Origin: Heliocidaris erythrogramma
Lineage: Eukaryota > Echinodermata > Echinoidea > Camarodonta > Echinometridae
Direction of reading: 5' to 3'
Length of the DNA: 64,000 nucleotides
NCBI GenBank assembly: GCA_025617745.1
Contig: CM046870.1
Coordinates: forward strand, 11,646,410 to 11,710,409
Shown piece after piece: positions 1-10,362 of this stretch; position 1 is the first letter of the stretch; the number at the start of each line of letters is the position of its first letter. The translations under genes and the position numbers were made by a program. A model generated the notes under the pieces. The model was given only the letters and a program-made list of their open reading frames with translations. It did not search any database and was not told the DNA's origin.

Positions 1-9
1 TTTATTTCT

Positions 10-300
10 TGTTATGACTAGTGTTTTGTCCAAGTCCGACCCTTCCGAGTCCAAGTCCGACATAGTGATTCAATTTAAATGTCATGCACTAAATTTCACA
101 CTTCTTTCTTAGGTATAAGATCCATCAATTATAATTTAGAAGGCATCAAGTCACTCAAAGCAAGCAATCAAGAAATAAAAATCCCACAATAAATAAACCA
201 ATCAGAAAAACCGTAACAAAGTAATTATGATCTATCAGTAACTGATTGAAAAGAAAAAAAAATCAAAAATTTGAAGAGAAAGAGAAGGACAGAGAAACAG
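10..300. repeat. Dispersed AT-rich repeat family A, copy 1
   Basis: This copy holds the phrase 'CAAGTCCGACCCTTCCGAG' followed by an AT-rich stretch ending near a run of A. The same sequence recurs at 9130-9319, again at 9612-9801, and is continued at 10769-10840. Copy 1 reads straight through the point where the other copies are split by a transposon, so it serves as a natural empty site ('AATAAACCAATCAGAA' at 191-206). No coding content is seen. Confidence 0.8.
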
Positions 301-354
301 GGGGAATAAGAGAGGAAATTGGTGAGAAGCTTCGGGGAGAGAGAAATAGAGAGA

Positions 355-389
<35 letters not shown>

Positions 390-411
390 TGTGAGAGAGA
401 GAGAGAGGGGG
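355..411. repeat. GA microsatellite
   Basis: Almost uninterrupted (GA)n with a short GTGTGT break. The Arg/Glu-rich open frame across it is an artefact of the repeat. Confidence 0.9.
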
Positions 412-850
412 GCATTCGTATATCGGGTGATGTTACATGTACCTAGGTTACAATAAAAAATTCCTTGTTCTTTTTAGGAAGTTCTCTTGTGATCCCTAAA
501 GTCGCAAGATCTTGGGGGGGGGGGGGGGGGGGAGATCATTTGCCCATGCATGTCCTAAATTATGGAATAGCCTTCCTGAAGACATCAAAAAGTGCATAAC
601 ATCTGCCCTGATAGCAGAAAGAGGAAAAAATGACGTGATATTTACGTCGTCGTTTACGTCTTTTTTACGTCCTTTGACGACAACTTGCACCAACGCAAGA
701 CGTCATGAGGACGTCTTATTTTGACGTCATCTCTACGTCTTGTACACTGTAAAAACTAAAGTGCTACTTTAGGGGCATGTATAGTGACTGCACCTGAAAT
801 TCTGTTTATAGCACTTGTAGTGTGCTAATTTACCAGCAAAAAAAAATTGT

Positions 851-921
851 GACCGTGGCGAGCCTCGAACCAGGTTCCGCTGATTGAGAGGCGCTGACAT
901 TACCGATGGACTACCGAATGC
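851..921 (-). ncRNA. tRNA-like Pol III unit (outward, left)
   Basis: On the minus strand an A-box-like TAGTCCATCGG and a B-box GGTTCGAGGCT are 42 nt apart, followed by a T run (842-848 read in reverse). The cloverleaf is poor, so this is a tRNA-derived promoter and not a working tRNA. The matching unit in copy 2 is at 10279-10345. Confidence 0.6.
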
Positions 922-1025
922 TTCTTGCAATCCAGTTTAGTCATGGGAGTCAAGTAGATAACATGAACTATGTGGTGTCGTACATTCACTATGTAACAAT
1001 ATGATCTGCTCTAAATCGTACGATG

Positions 1026-1098
1026 TGAGTTAGTTTAGCGGTAATGCCAGCAATTCTCGATCAGCGGACCCTGGTTCGAGGCTCGTAAAAATCTTTTT
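1026..1098 (+). ncRNA. tRNA-like Pol III unit (outward, right)
   Basis: A-box-like TAGTTTAGCGG at 1031 and B-box GGTTCGAGGCT at 1073 are again 42 nt apart, followed by a T run at 1092-1098. It resembles the left unit (about two thirds of positions by eye), so the pair looks like an old inverted duplication inside the element. Confidence 0.6.
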
Positions 1099-1516
1099 TT
1101 AATGAATGTTTAGCAGTTTCAGGAGCCGGTCCAGCTCCCGTGAAAGTGCTGAAATAGCACGTTGTGTGCATTCAATAGCACTCTGAGTTCAGTCCCTATG
1201 CGAGCCCTGAAAAAGTGCTATATACAGCACTTCAGTTTTTACAGGGTACAGATGACGTCAAAATAAGACGTCCTCTTGACGTCTTGCGTTGGTGCAAGTT
1301 GTCGTCTTTATTGACGTAATTACAGGAGGTAAAAAAGACGAAAACCACGACGTGAATATCATATTTTTAACACTTTCTGCTATCAGGGTGATTCTTTTAA
1401 AAATCATGTAAAAACATTTCTATTTAATTCTTAATTAATTTCTACATGCGCCTTGAGCACTCCACAGAGTGGATTTGGCGCTATATAAGTTACATTTATT
1501 ATTATTATTATTATTA

Positions 1517-2514
1517 ATCAGTGAGACACTTTATACGGATATTTAAATTTCATATTTTCATGATTTTTACAGAAAATTGTTTATTCTGTATTAGTGTATA
1601 CATGCGAAAACATATTACTATAAATATAAGTTAGTTCAAGTCATGAGGAAATCACATTCTTGGACAAAAAATTAAATTTGTATTATGAATATAAACAACA
1701 TAGTTGGTGAGTTGTGTACCCATGACATCACAGATTCATGACCGAGATGCCAATTTGTCTAGTGATTTCATGCCACTAAAGAATTCATAACTTTCTTATT
1801 AGTTGTCCGATTTTCCTCAAACCTTTTTTGATATGTTGGTCTGATTTTTCTGCTTCTATCAAAACCAAGTAATTTTTGGACCGGACTTCCCGTTTAATGT
1901 AATTCAGTGTAATTATGAAAGGTCTTGAATAATGTGAATTATATTGTACCAGATAGGCATTTATTTTCCATTGTTTTTGTAATACAGGCCCCCAAGGACA
2001 ACAGTACTTAAACTACTGACGGGGCTACAATGTTTGAAGAATGCTACATAAATAGTATTTGGGAAGGTTCCCCGCATTCTATGGACCATGGGTTCTCGTT
2101 GGTTGTCAACATGGATAAGAGATCAATAAAAGGATTTAAAACAGGATATAAAACAGTAATTTTGAAAACAGTAATTTTGAATCCTAATCTTTTGCAGAAA
2201 TCAATTTTGCAATGATTGTTAGTGAATGTCTTCAACCAAAGTATGGGCTTCTAAGATGTAGTGTATCATATCTATTTTTGTAGTAAATTATGTCATTATG
2301 CAAAAGAAGTGTGCTTATGTGTAGCTTTTACATTAGAATGCAAATATATAAAGAAATTGGACACGGGTTAAATTTATTTTGTGATAGTGGACAAGATCTG
2401 GGAAAAATATCTTTGAGGGTTGGAATCGATGTTTTCTCTAGGTTTAAGATGATGCAAATGTATTCACTTTTGTTTGCATTTTTTGTTATTAACAATGATT
2501 GTTACTGTAAATCT
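1517..2514. other. AT-rich intergenic DNA, no gene seen
   Basis: Short frames only, none with family resemblance or codon-like composition. A direct duplication 'AAAACAGTAATTTTGAA' occurs near 2150-2180. Confidence 0.6.
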
Positions 2515-2945
2515 AAAATGGGAACCCTGCGGTGAATATTGGAGCAAAATTTGGCAAAGTTTTAAGGTTCAATATTTCATCCAAGAAATCTAGTATGAAT
2601 AAATGGAATGGGAACGTTTGCATCATTCCAGAGAGATTTTCAAGAAATGATGTCGATACTCTTTTCCAGATTTTGTTCCTATTTACTGAGGTGTTCTTAT
2701 TCATTTTATTGTATATCTATGTAATGTAGATGTTGTTATTTTATCCCATACAAGATACATGCTTTTTTGTTGTGAAACAAAATGGATGAAAATGGTAGGT
2801 GTTTTTTTTTCAAAATGCAAAAAAAAAGGAACAATCTTTTACAATATATTCAATGAAAGTTTGTTTATCGGTTATGTAACTACAATATATCACTTCTGAT
2901 GTAAATTATGTACATGTATGTAAATTGCAAGCACTGTTGAAAATC
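2515..2945 (+). repeat. Dispersed repeat family B, copy 1
   Basis: About 430 bp that align by eye with 12762-13165 in the same orientation: shared phrases include 'GCAAAATTTGGCAAAGTTTTA', read in two parts, 'CTAGTATGAATAAATGGAA' and 'TTGTTCCTATTTACTG'. Small indels separate the copies. No coding content. Confidence 0.75.
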
Positions 2946-3717
2946 ATGTAAATAAAAAACAAAAATGCAACAGTTGCTAATGATTTTAAAGATTAAACTG
3001 TAAATAGCAAGGGGTCCATTAACTCCTTCAAAACAGAATCATGTACAAATCATCTACAAAAAGTGGACTCGTATTTATTATTGCAAAGTACTATTAAACC
3101 ATTGTGTTATACGATGTTTATATAGAAAGATATGAACTGTATATATTTTGGATTATTTTAAATGTTCATGGTCAGGGAAATGGAAGATCCCTGCTTTTGA
3201 TCCTCGTTCCATTTTACATTTCTTTTTAAATCTTATTATAATTATATTCCGATGAATATCTCCTCTTTTTAAACATTTATTATCAATTTTTATATTAATC
3301 ATTGCAGGAGTAATTAAATCTTTATTTGGTGACAAGATTTCTAATATCATTATGAAGATAACGATTAAAAAGTATTCATTTATGTTTGTCTCATTCATCG
3401 CCATAACTGCAAGATTTAGCAACTCTTTATATTGATATAAACCAACTCAAGGCTAAGTTATATGAAGGATTTGCAAAGTACAGATATATGTTTGTATTAG
3501 TAGAGTCAAGATGATAATGGCTCAATATTGGTTCCTGTCTTTTTGAAACAACATTTTGTGAACAACTCGACTCGACAACTAAATGCAGCATATCTTTTCA
3601 TTATCTCTTTTCAGTAGAGTTGTTGGTCTTTAACCTGTTGTCAACTGGAACCGGTTTGTCCTTGTATTATGCCTATGAGGATTTGAAAATTCACTAGTTA
3701 ATGGGTTAATTTACTTG
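2946..3717. other. AT-rich intergenic DNA, no gene seen
   Basis: No supported coding region, RNA gene or element end. The 89-residue minus-strand frame at 3153-3422 has no recognisable motif. Confidence 0.5.
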
Positions 3718-3722
3718 TAGCT

Positions 3723-4061
3723 CCCGGGGGGGGGGGGGGGGTACTCAGATTATAATCGGACGGGGGTGTGCGGCTGAGAACTCCAGACCCATACCCACTT
3801 TTTGCTGTAAATAGGCACCCATGTCTAACAATTTTTTGTGAAAAATGGACCCATGTCTAAGGATCTAAGGGAGAAAAGAGAGGAATGAAACAAATGATAA
3901 GAGCCGGGATAAGAGACCCATGTCTAAGGATTTTTTTGGGAAAAATGGGACCCATGTCTAAGGATCTTTTTAATGAAAAGGGGACCCATGTCTAAGGATC
4001 TTTCTTCAAAAAGTCACCCTTCCCAGCGGCACATCCCCGTATACCCAATATACGTGAGTAC

Positions 4062-4094
<33 letters not shown>

Positions 4095-4095
4095 G
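3723..4095. mobile_element. Inverted-repeat element with poly-G/poly-C termini
   Basis: The left end is CCC, a long G run and GTACTCA. The right end is TGAGTACT, a C run of about 30 and GGG. TAGCT flanks both sides (3718-3722 and 4096-4100), read as a 5-bp target duplication. Inside, the phrase 'ACCCATGTCTAAGGATC' is repeated about four times between 3848 and 4001. No transposase. Confidence 0.75.
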
Positions 4096-4420
4096 TAGCT
4101 CCAAGCGCCATATCATTTCATATCATGGACTACTGACTTCTCTCCTTCCCATAGGCTTAATACAGGGGCCATCTGGTTCCCGTAGGCAATGAGTTCACTC
4201 ATTTTTTGAAATTTGAATATCAATACCATCTTGCAGTTCTAGTTCTGCTCTTTTCAAATGATTTTCGTTCAAAACGTGTGTTTATCACGCTGGCTTATAG
4301 GACTTAGCTCATAATATATTGGACTAGAACATGAAATCAGGTGGAGAAACTGAATCGTAGGTTTAGTTTTTCAGGGTTACACCATGTAATCTCTCAAGAA
4401 TAGTTTTAAGTATTATTTTG

Positions 4421-4920
4421 NNNNNNNNNNNNNNNNNNNNNNNNNNNNNNNNNNNNNNNNNNNNNNNNNNNNNNNNNNNNNNNNNNNNNNNNNNNNNNNN
4501 NNNNNNNNNNNNNNNNNNNNNNNNNNNNNNNNNNNNNNNNNNNNNNNNNNNNNNNNNNNNNNNNNNNNNNNNNNNNNNNNNNNNNNNNNNNNNNNNNNNN
4601 NNNNNNNNNNNNNNNNNNNNNNNNNNNNNNNNNNNNNNNNNNNNNNNNNNNNNNNNNNNNNNNNNNNNNNNNNNNNNNNNNNNNNNNNNNNNNNNNNNNN
4701 NNNNNNNNNNNNNNNNNNNNNNNNNNNNNNNNNNNNNNNNNNNNNNNNNNNNNNNNNNNNNNNNNNNNNNNNNNNNNNNNNNNNNNNNNNNNNNNNNNNN
4801 NNNNNNNNNNNNNNNNNNNNNNNNNNNNNNNNNNNNNNNNNNNNNNNNNNNNNNNNNNNNNNNNNNNNNNNNNNNNNNNNNNNNNNNNNNNNNNNNNNNN
4901 NNNNNNNNNNNNNNNNNNNN
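4421..4920. other. Assembly gap
   Basis: Exactly 500 N, suggesting a fixed-size placeholder. It cuts TRIM copy A after its coiled coil. The long X-containing frames across it are meaningless. Confidence 0.99.
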
Positions 4921-5634
4921 CTCGACCTCTTCAGTGATGTTTTGAATGTCCGCATAAAGATCGCGTTGTTTATTGTCTATGGGGGTCTCGTCTTTTCTCT
5001 GCATCTGTGTGGTTAAGTTCAAGTCGTCTCTCTCTCTTATCATTGTTCGCTCGAATCTCACCATTCTTCCTTTGAATTTCATCTTTGAGTATTTGAATTT
5101 CATTTTGGAGTTTTCGATTCATGTCATCGATCTCTGGTTGATTTTTGTAGCATCCTCCTCTTCCCTGTCTTGGTCTGTTTTTGTAGCCTCTTGAATTGCC
5201 GAATCAACTTCGTGTTTTACGGCTTGTAGATGGGCGTCGGTATCTTTTCTACACTGAAGAATCTGGTCTCCATACACTCGACATGACTTCAACTTGTCCT
5301 TCGCCTTTCCTTTCAAAACGTTCAGCTTTGCTTTATTTTCCATGATAGCGCCCTCTATGTGCTGTCGCACGCAAGGCTTATCATGGTGTTCTATCATCGC
5401 GCATAAATAACACAAAGCTACCCCGTGAGTTTTACAATACATATCAATATCTTTATCATGTTCCTCACAGTATAAATTGGGCCCACTTGTTCTTGCTTTA
5501 CCAATGCATCCCTCTTTGGAGGCGCAGTCACCGCAGAGCTTCTTCTTCTCCTTCACGTAGTACGTCACATCTGTGATCGCCTTACAGTCGTCTCCTTCGC
5601 ACGTGCCTTCAGCAGGGCTGAATTCAGACGCCAT
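4921..5634 (-). pseudogene. TRIM-like B-box protein, copy A (frameshifted, 3' part in gap)
   Basis: Starting at ATG 5634 the protein begins MASEFSPAEG. Residues about 11-50 form a Cys-rich zinc module (C-x4-C ... C-x2-C ... C). Residues about 52-95 form a B-box 2 with its ligands intact: C-x2-H, C-x2-H, C-x2-C and a His pair. A coiled coil follows. There is no RING finger, as in many invertebrate B-box proteins. In frame, a TGA stops the protein at 5119. The next-but-one frame carries clear coiled-coil sequence (EIDDMNRKLQNEIQ...) from about 5135 to 5035, after which coding sense returns to the original frame (DDLNLTTQMQRKDE...) up to the gap. So one base was lost near 5136 and one gained in the GA run near 5030. 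It may be a pseudogene, or the errors may be in the assembly. TRIM proteins of this plan act in ubiquitin-linked or immune signalling, but function here is unproven. Confidence 0.85.
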
Positions 5635-6200
5635 GCTGATCAGAGTATTGACCTGTAGAATTCAAGGAGAGGGATGCAATACATAGAAAATGAGAGAGAG
5701 GGAGTATAGGAAGAGATTTACAGAGTAGCGAGACAGAGCCGATATACAGACAGACAAACAGAGACGGGGGGGGGGGGGGGATAGAAGGGGGACAGGGAAG
5801 GACAGAGTGAGAGGGAAGGCAAAAAACGGACTTTTGTAGAGCGGGATAGCCATCATAATAATATATAGAAAATACAGTTCCTTTCAGGTAGCAATCTTTC
5901 ATAATTATGTAAATAAAGAAAAAAAAAAGACTTATATTACTGTTCCATTCACATTAAAACATTTATAATTTGTGTTGTTAAAAAAACAAATGCTGAAGTC
6001 CAAGTGTTGTGCATTATCATCAGCGATATAATGCAAATGACAACATAAAAATAATTTTGGGGAAATGTCAAAAATTTGTACATTAACCCTGTCGTTTTTC
6101 TTTAGAATAACATTGATATCAACTTCATGCAATCTGCTGGGTTTCATCATAATAATATAATACTCATCATACTCATAATACTCATTATATTATAAGAGAG
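5635..6200. other. Upstream region of TRIM copy A; no further exon recognised
   Basis: Contains GA-rich low-complexity DNA (5670-5760) and a G run at 5766-5780, then AT-rich sequence. The noncoding first exon expected here could not be placed. Confidence 0.5.
5653..5658 (-). promoter_or_regulatory. Probable 3' splice site in the 5' UTR of TRIM copy A
   Basis: On the minus strand CTACAG is followed by GTCAATACTCTGATCAGC and then the ATG. Copy B has CTGCAG and GTCAATACTGATCAGC at the same place, and upstream sequence diverges at this point. That pattern fits an intron ending 18 nt before the start codon. Confidence 0.55.
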
Positions 6201-6359
6201 AGCAAGCGTAGCGAGCTAGTCTAGGGGAATTTTTCAGAAAATATTGCCCTTACTTGGTGTAAAGCATGGGCACATTAGAGCGAGCGGAATGTGAAATCGT
6301 TCGCTTGGGGAGGGAGGATGTGCATTGTGCTCGTCTTACCTGCAGCGCCACTGCCTTAG

Positions 6360-6462
6360 TGTCGGAACGTCGGGCTTGGGCAATGGATGGGGGATCTTTT
6401 GTCTGGCCGACAAAGATGCCCCCCCCCCCATCCATTGTCCGAGCCTGAGGTTCCGACGATTC
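6360..6462. repeat. Inverted repeat with C-run centre
   Basis: GTCGGAACGTCGGGCTTGGG and CAATGGATGGGGG are mirrored by CCCCCCATCCATTG and CCGAGCCTGAGGTTCCGAC. It is probably part of a miniature element lying in 6205-6470. Confidence 0.6.
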
Positions 6463-6539
6463 TTTTACATTGTATTGTAGTTGTAATAATATGAGTACAT
6501 GTTACTACATTAAGCCGCACTGATTCTTTGAAGCTAGAT

Positions 6540-7136
6540 AATGGCGCTTTTTGTAAGAAACAGTGGGAAGTGGGAAATATATATAAAGGGGGTACTTTAT
6601 ATCAGAAGAGGAAAGTTCGCTTATCAGAGTTGGGAAAGGATACTTATAAGAGGTGAAAACCGGCCACTTATGAAAAGACAAAAGTATACTAATTACTGAA
6701 TATTAAAAGGCGCTCATCAAAAGTAAAGAGGAGGCACTTATCAGATTGTAAAAGGGGCAATTTTCAGAAGGGGAAAATGGGTACCCATTAGAAGGGAACA
6801 GGTCACCTATCAGAAATAAAACCCACTTATCAAAGGAAAAAGGGGCAATTACTAGATTCAAAAGGGGCGCTTATCAGAAGGGGAAATAGGACAGAAAAGA
6901 AAAGGGCAACTTTGCAACTTCAAGTAAAATTGCACTTATCGGAAGTTGAATAGGGACACTTATCATCAGGAGAAAAAAGGGCATTTATCAAAATGGGAAA
7001 GGGCACTTATGAGAATGGAAAACGGCACTTCAGGTATAAAAGGGACAATTTCAGAAATAAAAAGGGCACTTCTTGGGTACTTGAATAAGTGCGGGGAGCC
7101 ACTGCCCCCCCCCCCCCCGGAGCGCCGCCTCTGCTC
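6540..7136 (+). mobile_element. hAT-like element with internal GGGCACTTATCAGAA repeats, truncated
   Basis: About 20 degenerate copies of 'GGGCACTTATCAGAAGG(A)AAA' precede a C run and the end GGAGCGCCGCCTCTG at 7122-7136. The full-length relative at 36953-38343 has the same interior and right end. The left end expected (CAGGGGCGGCGG) is not found here, so this copy is truncated on the left or diverged. Confidence 0.75.
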
Positions 7137-7189
7137 TCATCCAATAGAAAGGTACAAACATCGTACCTCATCCCAGGTACTCGTTCAAT

Positions 7190-7823
7190 GATACATTTTG
7201 ATTTCCGTGTTTTTATTCTGTCAAAGCGACCCTCAGCATAGCTCACCTTACCTACACGTAAGCTGCTCTTTTAAAAATATTTATATCAATTCCAAATGAG
7301 AGTTGACTGCCTTGAAACTCCTTCTATGATCATTAAAACGTTATTGGATGAAGAACAATGCACCAATCAACTTGTAAGCTAGTTATTTACCGTCCAACTT
7401 AGGACTACTAAGCCCTTTGTCACTGATGTGCCTTATAGCCGAGTCATACCGCAAAACCGAAAACATACCAACTCCAAAACGATCGATTCTTTTCTATTAG
7501 GGTTGAAGTTAGTTTTCGTTCGGCCTGTTGTCTGTCTGATATCGGTCTCGTTCGTGTGACTGGGGTATTAACAATTTCAATATCACCTTTCATGCATGCA
7601 TGCTTGTATTCAATGTAGAAATATGACAAGTAAGGGGGGAGAGACTAAAAAGAGATAGGCACCGCTGCTCTTTGTGAATGAAATGCTATGAATTTGAACA
7701 ACAGCCTGTTTTCGCCTAACTCGTGGGGTAAGAATGATTTTGCTTTTGTTGTTCACATTGGCACGCATTCATAAAAGCGGACTTTGTTAACTCTGGCTGA
7801 ACTTCATGATAGTGTATCTCTTT
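7190..7823. repeat. Segmental duplication, upstream-TRIM block, copy A
   Basis: Matches 36720-36952 joined to 38344-38785 over several hundred bases, including 'CAATCAACTTGTAAGCT', 'TTTACCGTCCAACT' and 'CGGCCTGTTGTCTGTCTGAT'. The match shows that copy B gained the 36953-38343 element. Both blocks lie on the 5' side of a TRIM copy, so the two loci look like one duplicated unit. Confidence 0.8.
7433..7565. mobile_element. Miniature element with GAGTCA(C)AC / GTGTGAC ends
   Basis: Bounded by 'AGCCGAGTCATACCGC' and 'GTTCGTGTGACTGGGG', with an 'ACTCCAAAACGATCGATTC' core. The copy at 38397-38523 is in the same duplicated block, and the array element at 26161-26771 has similar ends and core. Confidence 0.5.
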
Positions 7824-7930
7824 CAGTGGCGGATCCATAAAGGGGCCTAAAAAATGCTGGGGACCCTTTTTTGTCAGAAATGTTGTGAAAATTGAGCCCC
7901 CTCCCTCAAGAAATCCTGGATCCGCCACTG
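7824..7930. mobile_element. hAT-like MITE, 107 bp
   Basis: The ends are CAGTGGCGGATCCA and TGGATCCGCCACTG. The flanks ATCTCTTT (7816-7823) and ATCCCTTT (7931-7938) are an 8-bp duplication with one mismatch. The 8-bp duplication and the CAGTGGCGGATCC tip fit the hAT superfamily. Confidence 0.85.
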
Positions 7931-8094
7931 ATCCCTTTTGTGATGTATTTCAAATAGTTTTTGGTTTATGTCTTTTTGTGAAAAAAAGAAATTAATCCCA
8001 GGACGATTTTAGTAGACAAATCAAATGGTAAAACAGATTTCGGTGCAGAACAAATAATATTTTGCTACAGATCACAAATGTTAAAGGGCTGGTC

Positions 8095-8924
8095 ACCGTC
8101 TGTCCGATAACAATAACGATACCGAGATTTTCAATTAAAGGTATAACCTACTTTATGATGTGTACGTGTGAGTATGCTGGTTAATCTGTTAATCGCAAGG
8201 CAGCCCTACGGTGTACCTGTAATGAAAATATCGTGATTGTTATCGTTATCGGACAAATATGAAGCAATTTCAATGAATGGAGTAAGCCTGGTTTATTGTT
8301 GAAATTATCTTTATAAGTTTAATTTCTGAGTATGGATCAAAGCTCAATCGGGCATACGGAAGGCGGGGGAAGGTGGGGGAAGGTGGGGGAGGGAGGGGGA
8401 GGTTGAACGCGGAGGGACGAGATGTAGCCTGCGAAAAGTAGGGGGAGAGGGAGGTGTGGGAGCATGGCATTTAGGTATGGAGGTACAGGGTATCCTTAAG
8501 TTATAGGGTTTTTGTTTTGTTTTTCTTTCTTTTTCCATTCACTGAATCAGGGTTATTATATTTTTTCGGTTCTGTATACGTTATTGAATTTGTAGGTACT
8601 TTACAATTTGTATTATGTGTTGTAATATAATTTATATGTTTATATTGCGAATGTTCATAATTGTGATATGCATATAATGTAAATAAGTATGTTAATTAAG
8701 GATGCATATTATATATGGTATGTTATGTTTTTCTTTTGTTCATTGAATGGAAAATAAAAACTTCTTTAAAAAAAATGACTTAAACATAAAGATACACCCT
8801 AGAGCTGCCCTGCCATTAAAAGACACGAGTATACTCACACGTATTCACCTTAGAGTAGTGTGTACCTTTAGTTGAGAATCTCTTCTCGCTATCGTTATCA
8901 TTATCGGACAATGTGACCAGCCCT
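8095..8924. mobile_element. TAA-flanked inverted-repeat element with an internal insertion
   Basis: AGGGCTGGTCAC at the left is mirrored by GTGACCAGCCCT at the right, with TAA on both sides (8092-8094 and 8925-8927). A 3-bp TAA duplication suggests the PIF/Harbinger group. 'TCCGATAACAATAACGAT' and its mirror occur at 8102, 8231-8252 and 8890-8908, so the element may be compound. The middle (about 8265-8780) is unrelated sequence. Confidence 0.7.
8265..8780 (+). mobile_element. Probable retroposed insertion with poly-A end
   Basis: Foreign sequence within the TAA-flanked element. It contains a GGGGGAAGGT minisatellite (8361-8402), an AT-rich part, an AATAAA at 8753-8758 and an A run at 8769-8776, the layout of a retroposed 3' end. 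The source gene or element is not recognised. Confidence 0.45.
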
Positions 8925-8955
8925 TAACTTTGACGCTACATAGACAATACTTTAG

Positions 8956-9921
8956 GACCTGCCAAAAACAATATGAAATCGAACGTCGATTTTTCCACGG
9001 AAAGTTGTGTTTCTAGTTCCTATATTCGTAGAGAAGTGAAAGTGGTATTTTCTTTTATATACCACTGTATTCATACATTTCTATATTTTGAATGATTAAA
9101 TCTATCAAATTTTATATCTTGTAATAACCAGTGTTGTTTCCAAGTCCGACCCTTCCGAGTCCAAGTCCGACATAGTAATTCAATATAAATTTAATATACT
9201 AAATTTCACACACTTCTTTCTTCGCTCTAAGATCAATCAATTAGAATTTAGAAGGCATCAATCCATCAAGTCACTCAAGAAAGCAATGAATAACTAAAAA
9301 TCCCACAATCAATAAACCACCCTGATAGCAGAAAGTGGTAAAAATTACGTGATATTTACGTCGTGGTTTTCGTCTTTTTTACGTCCTGTAATTACGTCAA
9401 TAAGTCGACAACTTGCACCAACGCAAGACGTCAAGAGGACCTGCCAAACACAATATGAAATCGAACGTCGATTTTTCCACGGAAAGTTGTGTTTCTAGTT
9501 CCTATATTCGTAGAGAAGTGAAAGTGGTATTTTCTTTTATATACCACTGTATTCATACATTTCTATATTTTGAATGATTAAATCTATCAAATTTTATATC
9601 TTGTAATAACCAGTGTTGTTTCCAAGTCCGACCCTTCCGAGTCCAAGTCCGACATAGTAATTCAATATAAATTTAATATACTAAATTTCACACACTTCTT
9701 TCTTCGCTCTAAGATCAATCAATTAGAATTTAGAAGGCATCAATCCATCAAGTCACTCAAGAAAGCAATGAATAACTAAAAATCCCACAATCAATAAACC
9801 ACCTGATAGCAGAAAGTGGTAAAAATTACGTGATATTTACGTCGTGGTTTTCGTCTTTTTTACGTCCTGTAATTACGTCAATAAGTCGACAACTTGCACC
9901 AACGCAAGACGTCAAGAGGAC
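8956..9921. repeat. Tandem duplication, two units of about 482 bp
   Basis: 8956-9440 repeats as 9438-9921 with only a few differences, for example GCCAAAAACA against GCCAAACACA, and CACCCTGA against CACCTGA. The unit covers unique sequence, repeat A, and the left end of the tRNA-like fold-back element. Near identity means a recent event or an assembly duplication. Confidence 0.9.
9130..9319. repeat. Dispersed repeat family A, copy 2 (duplicated at 9612-9801)
   Basis: Aligns with 20-195 of copy 1. The fold-back element begins immediately after 'AATAAACCA'. The rest of this repeat lies beyond the element at 10769-10840. Confidence 0.8.
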
Positions 9922-10104
9922 GTCTTATTTTGACGTCATCTGTACACTGTAAAAACCGAAGTGCTGTATATAGCACTTTTTGAGGGCATGCATAGGGACT
10001 GCACTCAGAGTGCTATTGAATGCACACAGCGTGCTATTTCAGCACTTTCACGGGAGCTGGACCGGCTCCTTAAACTGCTAAACATTCATTAAAAAAAAAT
10101 GATT

Positions 10105-10175
10105 TGGGCGGCTTCGAACCAGGGCCCGCTGATCGAGAATTGCTTGCATTACCGCTAGACTAACTCACATTGTAC
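10105..10175 (-). ncRNA. tRNA-like Pol III unit, copy 2 (outward, left)
   Basis: The minus strand reads TAGTCTAGCGG (A-box-like), then GGTTCGAAGCC (B-box-like) 42 nt later, then a T run at 10092-10099 in reverse. It corresponds to the 1026-1098 unit of copy 1. Confidence 0.6.
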
Positions 10176-10278
10176 GATTTAGAGCAGATCATATTGTTAC
10201 ATAGTGAATTTACGACACCACATAGTTCATGTTATCTACTTGACTCCCATGACTAAACTGGATTGCAAGAAGCATTGG

Positions 10279-10362
10279 TTAGTCCATCGGTAACGTCAGC
10301 GCCTCTCAATCAGCGGAACCTGGTTCGAGTCTCGCCACCGTCACATTTTTTTTTTTTTTGCT
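10279..10362 (+). ncRNA. tRNA-like Pol III unit, copy 2 (outward, right)
   Basis: TAGTCCATCGG and GGTTCGAGTCT are spaced as in tRNA genes and followed by a long T run (10347-10360). The B box here is closest to the tRNA consensus of the four units. Confidence 0.6.

Larger units (their letters stand above)
606..1388. mobile_element. Fold-back DNA element with two divergent tRNA-like units, copy 1
   Basis: The ends are CCCTGATAGCAGAAAG and CTTTCTGCTATCAGGG, the tips of arms of about 150 bp packed with ACGTC/GACGT motifs. Further inward the palindrome continues through 'GTACACTGTAAAAACT' and 'AGTTTTTACAG'. It is flanked by TG on both sides, a 2-bp target duplication. The centre holds two tRNA-like Pol III units pointing outward. 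No transposase is present, so the element is non-autonomous. I do not recognise the superfamily: a TG/CA duplication does not match TA-specific families. Confidence 0.8.
532..1516 (+). mobile_element. 3' end of a non-LTR retrotransposon, split by a DNA element
   Basis: Positions 532-605 encode a C-terminal tail of the kind seen in LINE reverse transcriptase ORFs, with the 'CPKLWNSLPEDI' phrase. The frame is broken at 606 by a DNA transposon and resumes exactly at 1389, where it reads a Phe-Lys-rich end and a stop, if one copy of the TG target duplication is removed. The 3' UTR (1445-1516) has the hairpin-like GCGC...GCGCTATATAAG tail and an (ATT)n end at 1498-1516, as in many LINE 3' ends. 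Family assignment is tentative. Confidence 0.75.

Noticed and set aside
246-446. Arg/Glu-rich 66-residue frame
   Set aside because: A GA microsatellite artefact.
851-1098. Two working tRNA genes
   Set aside because: A and B boxes are present, but the acceptor and anticodon stems do not form convincingly and both sit in a mobile element.
4363-5103. Long frame across the gap
   Set aside because: Mostly N. Only the part right of 4920 has coding sense, and it belongs to TRIM copy A. The part left of the gap shows no TRIM resemblance.
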